Source: Todiramphus chloris collaris (Eukaryota; Chordata; Aves; Coraciiformes; Alcedinidae). Taken from it: a stretch of DNA of 64,000 bases. Made by a program: the position numbers and the translations under genes. This document shows positions 48,307 to 60,600 of this stretch, piece by piece; position 1 is the first letter of the stretch, and each line of letters begins with the position of its first letter. Under the pieces are notes generated by a model, which had not been told where the DNA came from, made no database searches, and saw only the letters and a program-made list of their open reading frames with translations. The stretch spans positions 25,593,440 to 25,657,439 of the forward strand of contig JANVCC010000021.1 of assembly GCA_025345505.1 (NCBI GenBank). The letters are read 5' to 3'.

Positions 48307-51300
48307 ATGCTACCCCATTGGCTTCTTATCGCTCTATCTTTCTGTTACAAGTCCTCACAGACATTCATCCTGTCATGGCTGATTGCCATTGCGCTGAAAG
48401 ATAATTCAAAACAGCATATTTGGAAGCTAACCGAAGTGGTCTGAACAGAATTGCAGTGTACTTGCAGTCAGCTAGAAATTCTTTTTTTTGCATATTTTTT
48501 TTCTTCTTTTTATCATTGAAAAATAAAATTTAACCATTCTTCCCTTGAGATGTACAATGATGCTTTACTGTTATCATTGCTTTTTATTAGTATCTTCAAG
48601 CAGCTGACAAAATCAGTGTCTTCTAACATGAAGGTAAGATTTTCAGATCTCTAGCAGATGGTCTTTCATGTTTATAGTTAGAGGAGTTACTGCCCTGTGT
48701 TTTCAACTTGGCCATCTATCTTAGGTCATTGCCAATATTACAGAATGACAGAACAGGATATATGTCTGTGCCTCAACTGCCAAAGTTTACAGTCCAGTTT
48801 ATTAATGAGCACTTACCTTCATTGTATTTAATCTAATACTCCGTACTGCCAGCCACAGTGACTGGCACATTGCTCATATCCTATCCTTCCTTACTTGCTA
48901 TTGGGGAATAAATCCTTTGAAAAGAGACAGCAAAGGCATCTTGGTGCTGTAATGCTTTAAGCTACTACAGCTAAATCTGCCACTACTTATCTCTCAGAGT
49001 TTAATGGGGTTTGGATTAGCCCTTAAATAAACTATAGTACAGGGAATTTAATTGATCTGTCTCTGGTCATGCAGTGGCTGAATGACAGAACTGGTGTAAA
49101 ACAGAAGAGGAAGAATTACCAGAATAAGAAAATGCATATGTAGTAAATAAGCAACAGTTTAATTTCCAATTATATGAAGAGAACATTTGCTAAGCTGTAT
49201 CATTTTTTATCAACTTGGTTAAACTTTTTTGTTTTGTTTTGTTTTGGGGTTTTTTTTTTTTTGGTTTTTTTTTTGTTACAGTGTGATTGAGTTATCCACA
49301 CATATAGATCCCTTTTTCCCAAACATAGAGAAGTTCTGTGCAGCAATAAGGAAAAGGTAAAAATCACAGCTGATTTTGACCAAAGCTGAAACTCTTAACT
49401 GAAAACTGAAGCACTGAAGCCTGACCTTTCACAAACATTTATCTTCTGCAGCAACAGCTAAAATTCTTACTGTTAGCCCTACACCCCTCTCAAGTAATTT
49501 TTAGAACAAACATACCTCACTCTATTTCTGCTAAAATTATTTGCTTTCAAAATATTCTTATTTTATTCTAAATTAAGCCATATGTTGTTGGTGATTTAAA
49601 AAGAAAGGCCTTCCTCCATCATTTAAATAGATCAAAGCAAATGTTCACACATATATATATATATATATGTGACTGTAAAGCTGCTTTTTCTCTAGATGAT
49701 CTTTTCTTCCTATGTGGATCTGATGTTTTGCCTCTGAGAATAGAACTTATTAGCAACCCTAAAGTAAAAGAAGACAGGATATTTTTCAGCAAGAGGCTCC
49801 TCTTTGCCAAACATCCCAGAGTTTGTCTCCAAGGACTTTAAAAGAAAGGAAAGAATGAAGAACGGAAACCATAAAGCATGCATTACTGCTATCATCTAAT
49901 TGCTGAATGAATAGCACAGTTGTTTAGTCTGATTGCACTAAGCTAGTTATCCACTGCAAGCTTCATTGACAAAAAGGGAATCTACACAAATTATAGGGAA
50001 ATTCAAGCACTAAAGGAATGTTTTGGTTCAGAGGTTTGCAATGACTATTGGCTTTGGTTCCTGGCACAGTTTGCCTTTGCCTATGAACTCTGCTGGGCTG
50101 GGTCAGCCCAAAGCTTTCCAAAAAGCCTGAGAAGAGGACAGACTTCCTTGTCATCTGTATCCCATAAATAAATTAAAGTGATGTTCTCCAGTTAGAGTTT
50201 GTTTCTTGGCAGGCTAATCTGCAATCAGAGAAAGAAAAGCCTTTCATTTGTGGACTCCAACTAAAGGAAGGAAGCTTTTGTATATGGATTCACCAGAGAC
50301 CAAAATATTAAAAAGTGGAAGAGGGAAAACATATGTTGTAGTCCCCTGAAAAATAAATGGATCAAAAAAAGTGCTTTAGAGACATGCCCTCAACTGATGA
50401 TGTTGAAAAACAAAGCATTCCTTTACAAGGAGCAGGCAAAGTAGTTTCACCACCACCACCTTATTACAACATAAGAACAGGTTTTTCAGGCAATTTTTTT
50501 CCTAATTCTTACCCTCTATACAGAAATGGCAAAAAATGAAACAAGCCTAATATGCCAGGTTCCACTGGGATTTGCATTCCTCTTATCATATTGCAGAATG
50601 TATATATAAGTATGTAGAATGATAGGGATGTAGATCTCACTTCCTTACTGTTTGTATGACATCACAACCAAGAAATAAATGCAGCAAGAATGAGCAGTGA
50701 CACAAGCTTATTCAGTGTAGCCTTCTGAATACTTTATTTCAGTGGCAGAAAACACTGCAGCACAGCTGCTACACTTCTATCTTACAGCAAATCTCCATCA
50801 GACTTTGTTTCCATGTTACTACTTCCATTCAGGATCTTGTCTCTCATGTCTATTTCTTTCAATTTATTTTTGCACACTGCTTCACTATAGTGAACTTTCA
50901 GTAGTTTCTAGTTAAATCTCTGTGAAAGCTGATTAAACCCACTAAAATATCTCAATGTTTTCTGCACTAAAAGATTAAAAAAATAAAATGAAAGCAGGAA
51001 TATGGTAAGAGGCTGCAGTTAGAGACAACATATATCTAGAGGGATTTCTGTGAGTCTCTGACCTTTGTAGAAAGCCTAAACACTCTGCTCACAGGTCATG
51101 CTTCCCTGTTTTGGGAGACCCCTGTGACTGGTACAGCATATCAGGGGACCTGATGTCCACTGTCCAAAGTAGCAATACCTGTGTTACAGATGCTGCAGCA
51201 TAGGAAGTGAGATAGGGACTTAACTGAATGAGTCACACAAAACAAATAACAGAAATGCTTAATGGTTATTGAATTATAATACCAAGACAGTCTTTTGCTG

Positions 51301-53261
51301 GTATGACTTCCTCTGTCTGGAAAATGAGTTTAAGCTTTGCCAATGAAAGAGCTGTTTAGCTGCAGCTCCAGCAGCCCTTTGTGAGTATAGCCATATCAGC
51401 CACACCAATAAGCTATTCTAAATATCAACAAGCTTTGAGATTGGTTGCTCTGACATCTGTATCAACTGCTATAATATACTTCTAGGGATAATTATTATGT
51501 GACTATTGGCTGCATCTTATTTGGAAATATTTTATCATCTCAAATTTGGAGCCTCTTTAAACTACATTATAAAATGCATTACAGAAAACTGAGAATTAAA
51601 TTAAATTAAATTAAGATCCTATTAAATTTAAGTTAATGGAAAATACACTACTGACTTTACTTAGATCTCAATGAGACCACAGATGTCTTATTTTCTTTCC
51701 AAACCCTATTGTAAAAAAAATTTAGTTACCATTTCTCTTTCTTCCCACAAACCAGAAATAACAATAAAAACATAATGATTATAACCAGGAACTGACTCTA
51801 TGAACACAATGAATAAACAAATACAGAATTTTATTTGCTTATGTTCTTGTTTACTGGCATTTGCAGGTATACCCATGTCAGTTCTCCTCTCTATCTCCTG
51901 TTAAGACAACTGTAATTTAAATCTTCATATGTGTCAATCTTTGTAAATTGTCTTTGAAATAAATCTCATTCATTCTAATAAAGTTAAAATGGGATAGGAA
52001 AGCATGGCTGTGAAGTATTAGGTATTAAAACTGAAAGCAATTAGCTGTAGGTGCTGTCTTTCTGTATGTCTTTCAGGGCACCAAGCACATATTCTGCACT
52101 TAACAAGGAAGAAAAAATAATTAATCTTAAGTTTTTGGCAAGATACAATCTAAGCAAGAGCTTAATGCATTTGAACCTCTGCTCCTCATTCTTGGAACAG
52201 GAAATTAGACTTCTGTTTCTCATGTGGAGAGGATCTTAAATAAACTCTGGCTGAGTCTGTGGAGTCAATAATACTTCTCAGGGAACTAAAAGTAGTGCTA
52301 ATGTTGCTAGTGGTTTCAAGAGAACAGTCTGATGTAGGCATTCATGGTTAGGATATATCTCCTGTGCTGCACAACATCATTTCCTCTCGTGTCTACACTG
52401 ACTGCACTTGCCTGACTTTATCTCTCAGCAATTTGGGATTAGTAGCTTCTTTATGATGTCCTGATTCAAGATCCCAAAGGTTTTGGTCTGAAAGAAAGGG
52501 GGCTTTTAGAATCTTCTGTGGCACTTACCTGGGGTCTGAGGACTACTGTGTGCTATCTTTGTGACAGGGTATTTGGTACTTAGGGATATGACTTCTCTCA
52601 GACTCATCACTTGTGCCTTCAACTGTCCCTTGGACTCTGAAAAAGCCCTTTGGCTTACAATCCTGTACCCAATACTGCACTGCAGGGTTTCTTCCCATGG
52701 AGGAAAACAAGAAACACACCACACCCAAGATGGCAGCAGAATTACTGACTTACTTCTGACAACCTGCTTGCCAATAGGAAGGCAGAAAACTATGTGCCTT
52801 TGGAAGGAATGGAAGGTGAGGTTGCAGGGAATTCCATCCCCTCCTTTCTCCTGATGACAGCTCCTCTGGGATGTCTCCATCTCCTGAGCTTCCTTCCTCC
52901 TCAACCTCCTGTTTATGTAAACATGCCATGCAGAAAAAAAGAAAAAGAGGAAAAAAACCCTTCCCATTAAGACTAGCAATTAAAGGCTATTAGATCTGCA
53001 CATAGCAATGGGGAATATCACTGCCTCAGCACTGTTTTCCATATTAGTCTGACTTTGCAGTGGCCCTCATCTTCAAGCTTTTCCTCCATATGCTTGCATT
53101 CTCATTTTAATGATAACTAAAATGCCTCTCAGAGTAAGCAAAGTAGATCAATATCACAGCCATGATAGCAGAAGAAACACCACTTCAGTCTCTGTCAGGT
53201 TACTGCATGAAAAAAAATAACCCAGAGTCACATGAAAATTCACTTTGATACAGTACTAGGA
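48307..53261. other. Non-coding sequence with small repeats
   Basis: Contains a T/G homopolymer tract (about 49,226-49,275), an (AT)n microsatellite (49,649-49,670), a degenerate AAATT repeat (51,594-51,614) and unique AT-rich sequence. A 60-codon frame at 50,357-50,539 is discussed as a finding but not called as a gene. The minus frame at 52,506-52,979 has no recognisable domain. Confidence 0.4.
49649..49670. repeat. (AT)n microsatellite
   Basis: Nine or ten consecutive AT units bounded by AC and GT. Confidence 0.9.
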
Positions 53262-53350
53262 ATATAGAATTATAGAATGGTTTGGGCCACAAGGGACACT
53301 TAAAGGTCATCTTTTCTGACCCCCCCTGCAGTAAGTAGGGACATCCTCAA

Positions 53351-53794
53351 CTAGATCAGGTTACTCAGAGCCTCGTCAAGCCTCACCTTGAATATCTCCA
53401 GGGATGGGGCCTCAACTACCTCCCTGGGCAACCTGTTCCAGTGTTCCACCACCCTCATGGTAAAGAACTTGTTTCTAACACCCAATCTAAATCTACTGTT
53501 CTCTAGTTTAAAACCATTGCCCCTCAACCTGTCACTACAGGCCTTTGTAAACAGTCCTTTTCCCACCTTCTTGTAAGTCCCCTTCAAGTACTGGAAGGTT
53601 GTTAATAGGTCTCCCTGGAGCCTTCTCTTCTCCAGGCTGAACAACCCCAGATCTCTCAGCATGTCTTCATAGGAGAGCTGTTCCAGCCATTTGATCATTT
53701 TACTGTCCCGCCATTGGACCTGCTCCATCAGGTCCATGTCCCGTCTGTACTGAGGGCTCCAGGACTGGACACAGTACTCCAGGTGAGGCCTCAA
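53351..53794 (-). pseudogene. CR1 ORF2 C-terminal domain fragment
   Basis: A 147-codon minus-strand frame with the typical CR1 C-terminal blocks: MRPHLEYCVQSWSPQYRRD, EQLSYEDMLRDLGLFSLEKR, FQYLKGTYKKVGKGLF and EHWNRLPREVVEAPSLEIFK. It ends at the normal position shortly before the 3' tail. It lies in a different frame from the upstream palm fragment (frame change near 53,795-53,810), so the ORF carries one frameshift in addition to the nonsense codon. Its function in the family is presumed RNA or target binding. Confidence 0.92.
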
Positions 53795-53888
53795 CAGAGC
53801 AGAGTGGCAGAATCACTTCTCTCGATCTGCTGGCCATGCTTTTTCTCATGCAGCCCTGGATGCAATTGGCCTTCTGGACTGCAAGCAC

Positions 53889-54281
53889 TCACTGTCTGCT
53901 CATGTCCAGCTTCTTGTCCACCAGTGCCCCCAAGTCCTTTTTTGCAGGGTTGCTCTCTATCACCTTATCCCCCAGCCTGTATTGATAGTGAGAATTGTTC
54001 CATCCCAGGTGTAGGACCCTGCACTTGGTCTTGTTGAACCTCATGAGGTTAACCTGGGTCCACCTCTCCAGCTTGTCCAGGTCCCTCTGGATGACATTCC
54101 ACCCCTCTGGCATACCAACAGCACCACTCAGCTTGGTATCATCTGCAAACTTGCTGATGGTGCACTGAATCTCACTGTCTGTATCATTAATAAAAATATT
54201 AAACAGTACAGGTCCCAGTACAGACCCCTGAGGGACACCACTTGTCACTGCTCTCCATCTGGACTTTGAGCCATTGATCAC
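53889..54281 (-). pseudogene. CR1 ORF2 reverse-transcriptase palm fragment
   Basis: The minus-strand frame holds clear reverse-transcriptase motifs of non-LTR elements: [20 protein letters not shown] near its start and the catalytic F-A-D-D motif in FADDTKL, both intact. Further blocks are [20 protein letters not shown] and [14 protein letters not shown]. The frame ends at a TGA (53,889-53,891) where the family usually has a sense codon, and the same frame reopens immediately after it, so this is a nonsense mutation. The finger region and endonuclease are missing through 5' truncation. In the family this domain copies element RNA onto nicked DNA; here it cannot work. Confidence 0.92.
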
Positions 54282-54336
54282 TGCCCTCTGGATGTGACCA
54301 TCCAGCCAATTCTTTATTCACTGAACGATTCACCCC

Positions 54337-56710
54337 TTGTACATGACTTTACACACAATAATACCATTTGCAGTAAATCCACTTGCTATTCAAATTCACC
54401 TGAAGAGTCTCAGTTATTACTCTGTAGTATACCATGTTCCTCGTTTTTCCTCATCAAAAATGAACAATTACAGAGTATGTACATCTCCGAATCAGTTTTC
54501 TCACAGCAAGGTTTCCAATTGCTGTCTGAGCTACAGAACGGAATAGAACATTGTCAATTTTGGTAGTTAGATAAGTTCCAACTAAAGTTCTCAATACTGG
54601 GATACACAGTTAAAAGCCAATTAATTTAACATGATCATTTCCAAGTCTTCAGAGAGCCTTTGCTTCTGCTTCAGTTTGAAAATTAATGAAAAAAACCCCA
54701 CAAACTTATAACTTAAAAACTTAATACTAGCTGTATTAATTAATCTGTTATTAAGATACTGAATTCTGATATTTTTTTTTTATGTTTATGACAAAATTTT
54801 AAAAAATAACATCACTTGTAAACACCCAAAAAGCTGGAACTTTCCTGTCTCAGAGGTTTGAGCCCTAATTTCCCTGCTCTGCTTCTGAGGAGAAATGTGA
54901 ATGGGGCACATCAACTAATCTCTGGTGTCTCCATTTTCCACATGTTTAATGTTATCCACTTCCAAAATCCTTTGAGACTTATAAACAAAAGAAGATGTGG
55001 TATGTATGTTAAATATTATTACTCTCATTTAAATACAATTACCAATGGAAAAATTCAAGTCTGTTATTTTTCTCTTGTTAGCACTTGTATTCCTACCTGA
55101 AAAAATAATTATCCAGAGGCACATTCAACTAAAATGCTACCTCTTATTTTGCAAATGGAAATGACTCCATGCTGATAGGAGAAGCAGATAGTTTTCATGC
55201 CCCAAATGTGAAGAACTGCATTTATCTAACTGATTCTACCCTGGGTTTTGAGACTGGGCGTAACAAAGACAATATAAACTTAGCACATAGTTCAGTAATT
55301 AATCGTTTGGAAACAATTCATTGTAAATACTTTTGTATTTATAGCCACTATGAAACAATGAAGATAACATCTGAGAAGGCTCCAAGTGAAGCAGGAAGAC
55401 GCTGCAAAGGATGTGCCATTGTCATTATTAATAAAGCTTCTGTCTGACTGCAGCACAAGGTACAGAGATTAGTATCAGCTGTGTCCCTGGAGGGAAGAGA
55501 CAATGCAGAGCTGTAGTGAGAAGAAGAGTAACACACCCTTCTGTGATACTGTACGTGAAAGATGAAGCGTCCTTCATGGTTTGCTCAGTTCCATTTGCAC
55601 AAATGTCATGGCAAAAAATACCTTTGCTATTCATTTACAAAAACCTTGCACAGCATGTCTGTAATTCTGTACAGACTCTGAGCACAGACATTTTAGCTAA
55701 GCTGTATTTACCTAGTGTCAAAAGAAGTGCTTTTGTTTCTTGTGTGCTAAGACCACAGGCTTGCAATATGACTTTATTAATGAAGATAAAACCACCATTT
55801 CACAGAGACACACAGGACTATAAATTTTCAGTAATGTGAGTAACTTCAAAAAACAGCTATAACTATATTAAAGAATGCTGTCATAGAACAAAACAACAAT
55901 AAATAAATTTAAAATAGCAAGCCTGATGAGTATCTCTTCCTGATTTTCCAAAAAGGGAAGATTCAGTGAAACTAAACCAGATGACAAAACCATTACTATT
56001 TCTGAGAATAAACTGTAATTCAGTCCCAATATGTAGAATCGGAAATTGCTATTGCTGTGAGTATACAGTTTTTTACCCTCCATATAAACAACCCTTAGAG
56101 GGACAGGATGTGCAAACACCCATCCTCTGGCGAGTATGCTAAATCATCATGCTATTTTTTTTTCCTCTAGCTCAATAAATCTTAAGTTCTGTAGACAAAT
56201 AAATACAATAGGGAGACTAGGAATGGTTTCTTAGGGGTGATAGTTTCTTAATCCAACACAGTACAGCCAAAACAGAACAACTCACAGTTTCCTCAGTGAC
56301 TTCTCCAAGATGACCCATGCTCTGCCTATAGTGTTAAAACAAGGAGACATTTCTGGCCTTAGTGGCACTGACTGACTTGCATCTACATTGCTTGAGTGTC
56401 ATCCTTTCTATACCACATACGTCATGTGGAGACTTAGTTGGCATAGTCCCAAACAGAGACAGAGAATGAGTACAGATAATCAATAGTTAATTTAGGATAA
56501 GATTGTTAAGGACTAACTTCTCTGAATATGTAATAATCATGATTACAAACGAGTAGCAAATAGTCATTTGCAGTGAGTTTTGTTTATGAATATCAGACCA
56601 ATAAAGTCATGTTTCAAAGACTAAAACTGCCCTAATTTATCATTTAGTCTTCTAAACAATCTTATCACAGCAACCTCTAATTCCCTGAAATATAAATATT
56701 TATACATAAA
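54337..56710. other. Non-coding AT-rich sequence, nothing recognised
   Basis: No repeat recognised. Overlapping open frames on both strands between 55,169 and 55,839 lack domains. The segment 55,370-55,640 has more even composition than its surroundings but no decisive feature. Confidence 0.4.
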
Positions 56711-56736
56711 TACATACATACATACATACATACATA
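56711..56736. repeat. (TACA)n microsatellite
   Basis: About six TACA units inside a TA-rich run. Confidence 0.9.
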
Positions 56737-57224
56737 TAATGAGTTGCAACAAAGGGTTCAGTGCTTTAACTTTCTCTTTGGCTATCCTTTGTTTAGCTGC
56801 ATAGACATAATATTTATTCTTGTGAGGGTGCATGCAAAAGATAAGGTACGGCACAAAAAGTCACAATACTTAAATGGCAGAAAGCTTTGAAAGGACATCT
56901 TTAAAAAATGAGCATACAGAAATACGCTGTATGTACCTCACTCTACACATTATAATGTGTACATACTGTACACCTTATTTCAGTTTATCCATTGTAAGAT
57001 TCCTTCTCTCCCCACCCCTAACTTCTCATAGAAAACCAACAGTTTTCATGACATTCAGGCAAGAATTGAAACAGTGAAATACCTGAGTACAGTTACAGGG
57101 ACTGTGTTTCACAGGACAGGAACTAGGAATTCTAGTATCTTCTTGTATTCTGCCCCTACCCCTGTGTATCCTTCCCCTTAAATTATCAGTTATTATCATC
57201 AATTATCTTGTTTTCACTATGCTT

Positions 57225-57480
57225 CCAAAGCCCCCATTCCTGTGGTTCCTCCTTCCTACTGAGCTCCCTGATTCTCCTGCAGCTGAATCCTCTTGCCCCT
57301 CCTCTCCTGCACTTCTCCAAGTCTCCCTCAGCTCTCTGCTCCCTACACACCATCCCAGTCCAGCCAGTTCTTTAATCCTTCCTTTTCCCCCCCTCATCCT
57401 TTAATTGACCTTCCTACAGCAACCACTGCCAGCCACCACTTCCCCTTCCCTCTCCTCCTCTGCCTCTTTTGCTGGTCAAT
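57225..57480. repeat. Pyrimidine-rich (C/T) tract
   Basis: The plus strand is strongly C and T (CTCCTC, CTTCC and CCCC blocks) for about 250 bases. It is the strand-inverted counterpart, in composition, of the purine tracts at 6.1 and 41.0 kb. Open frames here are composition artefacts. Confidence 0.6.
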
Positions 57481-57568
57481 CTGAGTGGGAAAGGAGGAGT
57501 GGGAGATGAAAGTGGGAGACAGCCTGTCTCCCTGCCAGGTGGCTGCTCAGAGGCATAGGGTTGTGTGG

Positions 57569-57666
57569 CGCTTACGTCCGGGGCTGAAAATCTGCTGAAC
57601 ACATGAGAAGCTGGCAACACTCGAGGAAGAAGCCGATCCAGAAGGGAGACCAAATGTGGACGTCAT
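57569..57666. promoter_or_regulatory. Small CpG cluster with two CRE/ATF-like sites
   Basis: Six CpG dinucleotides fall within 94 bases (57,569; 57,575; 57,579; 57,622; 57,634; 57,661), whereas kilobases on either side have very few. TTACGTCC (57,572-57,579) and GACGTCAT (57,659-57,666) resemble the CREB/ATF site TGACGTCA. Retained CpG in a CpG-poor region suggests an unmethylated or selected element, such as a small promoter or enhancer. No transcript can be assigned. Confidence 0.25.
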
Positions 57667-60600
57667 CAGTGCACACCATTTGGCAAACACTGTGTATGCT
57701 AAAAATTGAAAAGCAGGGGGAGGAAGCACAGGCCTGGGTTCCTGCTAAACTGTGTTGCGAAAATGTGTGTAAATCACTATCTGATACTAAATCTCTACCT
57801 GATCCAGACAGTAGCACGTTGTAGCTGCTTTGCATCCAGTTCTCCCAAATCCAAGAGAACTGAGACTCATGAAATAGGAAAATGTATACTGTAATACATT
57901 GTGGTTAACTTTTTTTAAACCTTTGAAAAAGTTTTTACCTGCCTGTCACAGAAAATAACAATATGGCCTTTTTCTTTAACTGACATACCTAAGAGGACTG
58001 AGAGTCTTTTGTGAGAGTTATTATTATTCTTTTTGATGGGTGGTGGTTTGAAATTAAATAACTTCTGACAAGCTTTCTTTCCTTTTGATTTGTTCTTATT
58101 TGTCGAGAGGATGGGGGGGTGAAATCTGTATCAGTAGATTTTTGTTTTGACAGTAAAAACTTTTTCCCAAAATGAGAAAGAAGGATGTTGGAAATTAAGA
58201 TTATTCCCACATGTGTGGACAGACCATAGAGATATCAAAAATTACTCCAGACACAAAAGTAACATATCAATGACCTAATTTGTTATCTGGCACACAGTCA
58301 AACCTCAGAGCCACCCAAGGTAGAAAAAAAAGTATAACCAGCTTGCTGATTCTTTGCCAATCTTGCTTTGTTCTTCTTTCATTCAGAGGAAAGGCCTTTC
58401 AAAAACACTTCATTTCTCCACTACATGTATTCATATTCTCTTTTTATATTTATTTAATTGGATAACAAAGAACGTTATGCTCAACCATAGCAAAACATGT
58501 GTATAGACAAGCTCAGCAGGAGTTTCTGTGTTGTGCTGTCAACACTGCACAATGGCAGCCCTTTTTTAAAAAGTGAACTTTATGCAGAAAAAAGTTCAGA
58601 CTTTCAGAGCAATTAATATCTAGTGATATCAACAGAACTGGAGGCTTTGTATTACATTATAAGGTTAATGGCTTGTAAAAACACTGATTGGAGGTAACTT
58701 ATGTGAATGGACACACATGCACACAGATGTGTGGAACACAAGAATTTCTATCAAATATTAATTCCACTACTATATTTTTGAGATCTTCTCATACACTTTA
58801 AATACATATTCTTGAGCATGTCACATAGATCCACAAATTTCTCTCTAGGTAAGTAATTGCTTGATACAGAAGATGAATTCAGTAAAAATGATATGACAAA
58901 ATTTCTGGAGTGTGAAATCCTGAAGGATATGGATTGCTGTGTAACATCTTTTTCAAGCAAAGCATTTATTTGTCAATATGCCCTAAATATTTTCTGACAT
59001 TAAGAAACTCAAAACCAAAATAGTGGATAATATACACAATAAGAAAGTTTGACTAAAGCATAACTTCTTCTCATGCAAGAAGAGATCGGTCCTTTCACTT
59101 TTACAGAGATTTGCCATTGACTTCAAAGGAGCTTTAGTGAATTGTGTATCTGAATATAACTCTACATGCTTGCTACTGAAAAACATTTGCAACACAAAGT
59201 TCTTCATAACAATTACTGTTCAGCACATACCTCTAAGTGAAGTATGAAACATTTATTCTGATATCACAAACATAAATTAATTTCTGATTAATATCTATAT
59301 ATAAAAATTAAAAGTAACTAAGCATGTTAGATAATATAACATCTGAAAAGTTCATCAGGAAAATAAAAGGAATGGTGAACTGTTCAAAAAACAGCTAAAC
59401 CTTAGACTAGACATGACTGCAAGAGACAGGTGAGGTCCTACAGCAATAGGATATCAAAAATAAACAGACATAGTTCAAAGACTCTTCTGAATGGACTGAG
59501 TATCCTTTCTGAAGTAGGTGAATATTCCTTCCTCTCTGTAGGAAAATATGCCTAGTTTCAAACACAGAAATTCTAAAATTCTAAAGAGGTATTTTCTTAA
59601 AACTTTGTGAGGCTGGTAATACCTGTGAATACTTTTCCCTGTATGTGCCAGTGCCATGAATGAGTACACTAACAGGAAATTGCTGAGGGTGGGTATTGCT
59701 ACCTCATATATTTTTCCCTTCCCTAAAGAACTATGAAAACCATTTTCTCCATTATTTGTCCCCTACTAATCAAGACATCATTATTTATGTTTCCTACATC
59801 AATATATAGTTTTCTTATGCCAATACATAGCTTTCATTCCTTTAATTATAGTCTCATGGATTGCAAGAGCTTACTAGGCCACCTTCCAGACCTTCACAAA
59901 GCACAATTATATGAATCAAACCATATTATTTTCAACTTACTTAAAAAAACCAAAAATCATCTTAGTGTTTGACATGTATGTTTTCCCTCTAAATCAAATT
60001 TACTTCATTAAACCACAATTGAATACTACTAAATTGTTAAGTCTTAAGTTGAAGACTTAAGTTATTATATTTCATGCTTCTAATGGAAATCACTATCATG
60101 TAAGAGATTAATGAATAAAATGCATTTTTGTCTTTTTATTCTGCATATACATAGTGGCTAGGCCAAGGTAAAAAAAAAAATCTCTTTAACCAGCATATAG
60201 ACATGAAAAAAATGCATGAGAAGGAGCTTTAATTCTATTGTGTTTGTGTTGAGTTTGAATCTAATTCTCAAAAAAACAAACAAACAAACAAAAAAAAAAA
60301 AGGTAAAAAAAAAAAATCCAAACAAAAGCAAACACACAAAGATGTTCATTTGACTAAAACAGCAGATCACAGATGTTTGGAACATTGGATGTGCTGGCTG
60401 AAAGAAATAAACTGTAGGGCAGATGGGGATTTGGACAGGCTGAGTTTTGAAGCTGACATTTGATGAGGTGAAGTCATCGAGAAACAGAATTACCATGAAA
60501 GGTTTTGTAGACTTTACTAGAAAAGCTTTTATAAGACTGCAGGCCAACCCAAACCCAATGGCTATGTCTATGCTGATAAATAAAAGAGGGCCAGAAACTG

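Larger units (their letters stand above)
53262..54336 (-). mobile_element. CR1 LINE, 5'-truncated (reverse), about 1.07 kb
   Basis: On the plus strand the copy starts with the reversed 3' end (ATAGAATTATAGAATGGTTTG) and runs through the C-terminal domain into the reverse-transcriptase palm, where it is truncated. Few lesions separate it from an open ORF2 and the motifs are well kept, so it is younger than the copies at 27.5-30.4 kb and 45 kb. Confidence 0.95.

Noticed and set aside
52506..52979. 157-codon minus-strand open frame, the longest in the window
   Set aside because: No recognisable domain, a low-complexity poly-phenylalanine start, and an overlapping open frame on the other strand. 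It is within reach of chance in 64 kb.
55169..55447. 92-codon frame with a hydrophobic C-terminal end
   Set aside because: No start context, domain or splice support, and the minus strand is equally open in part.
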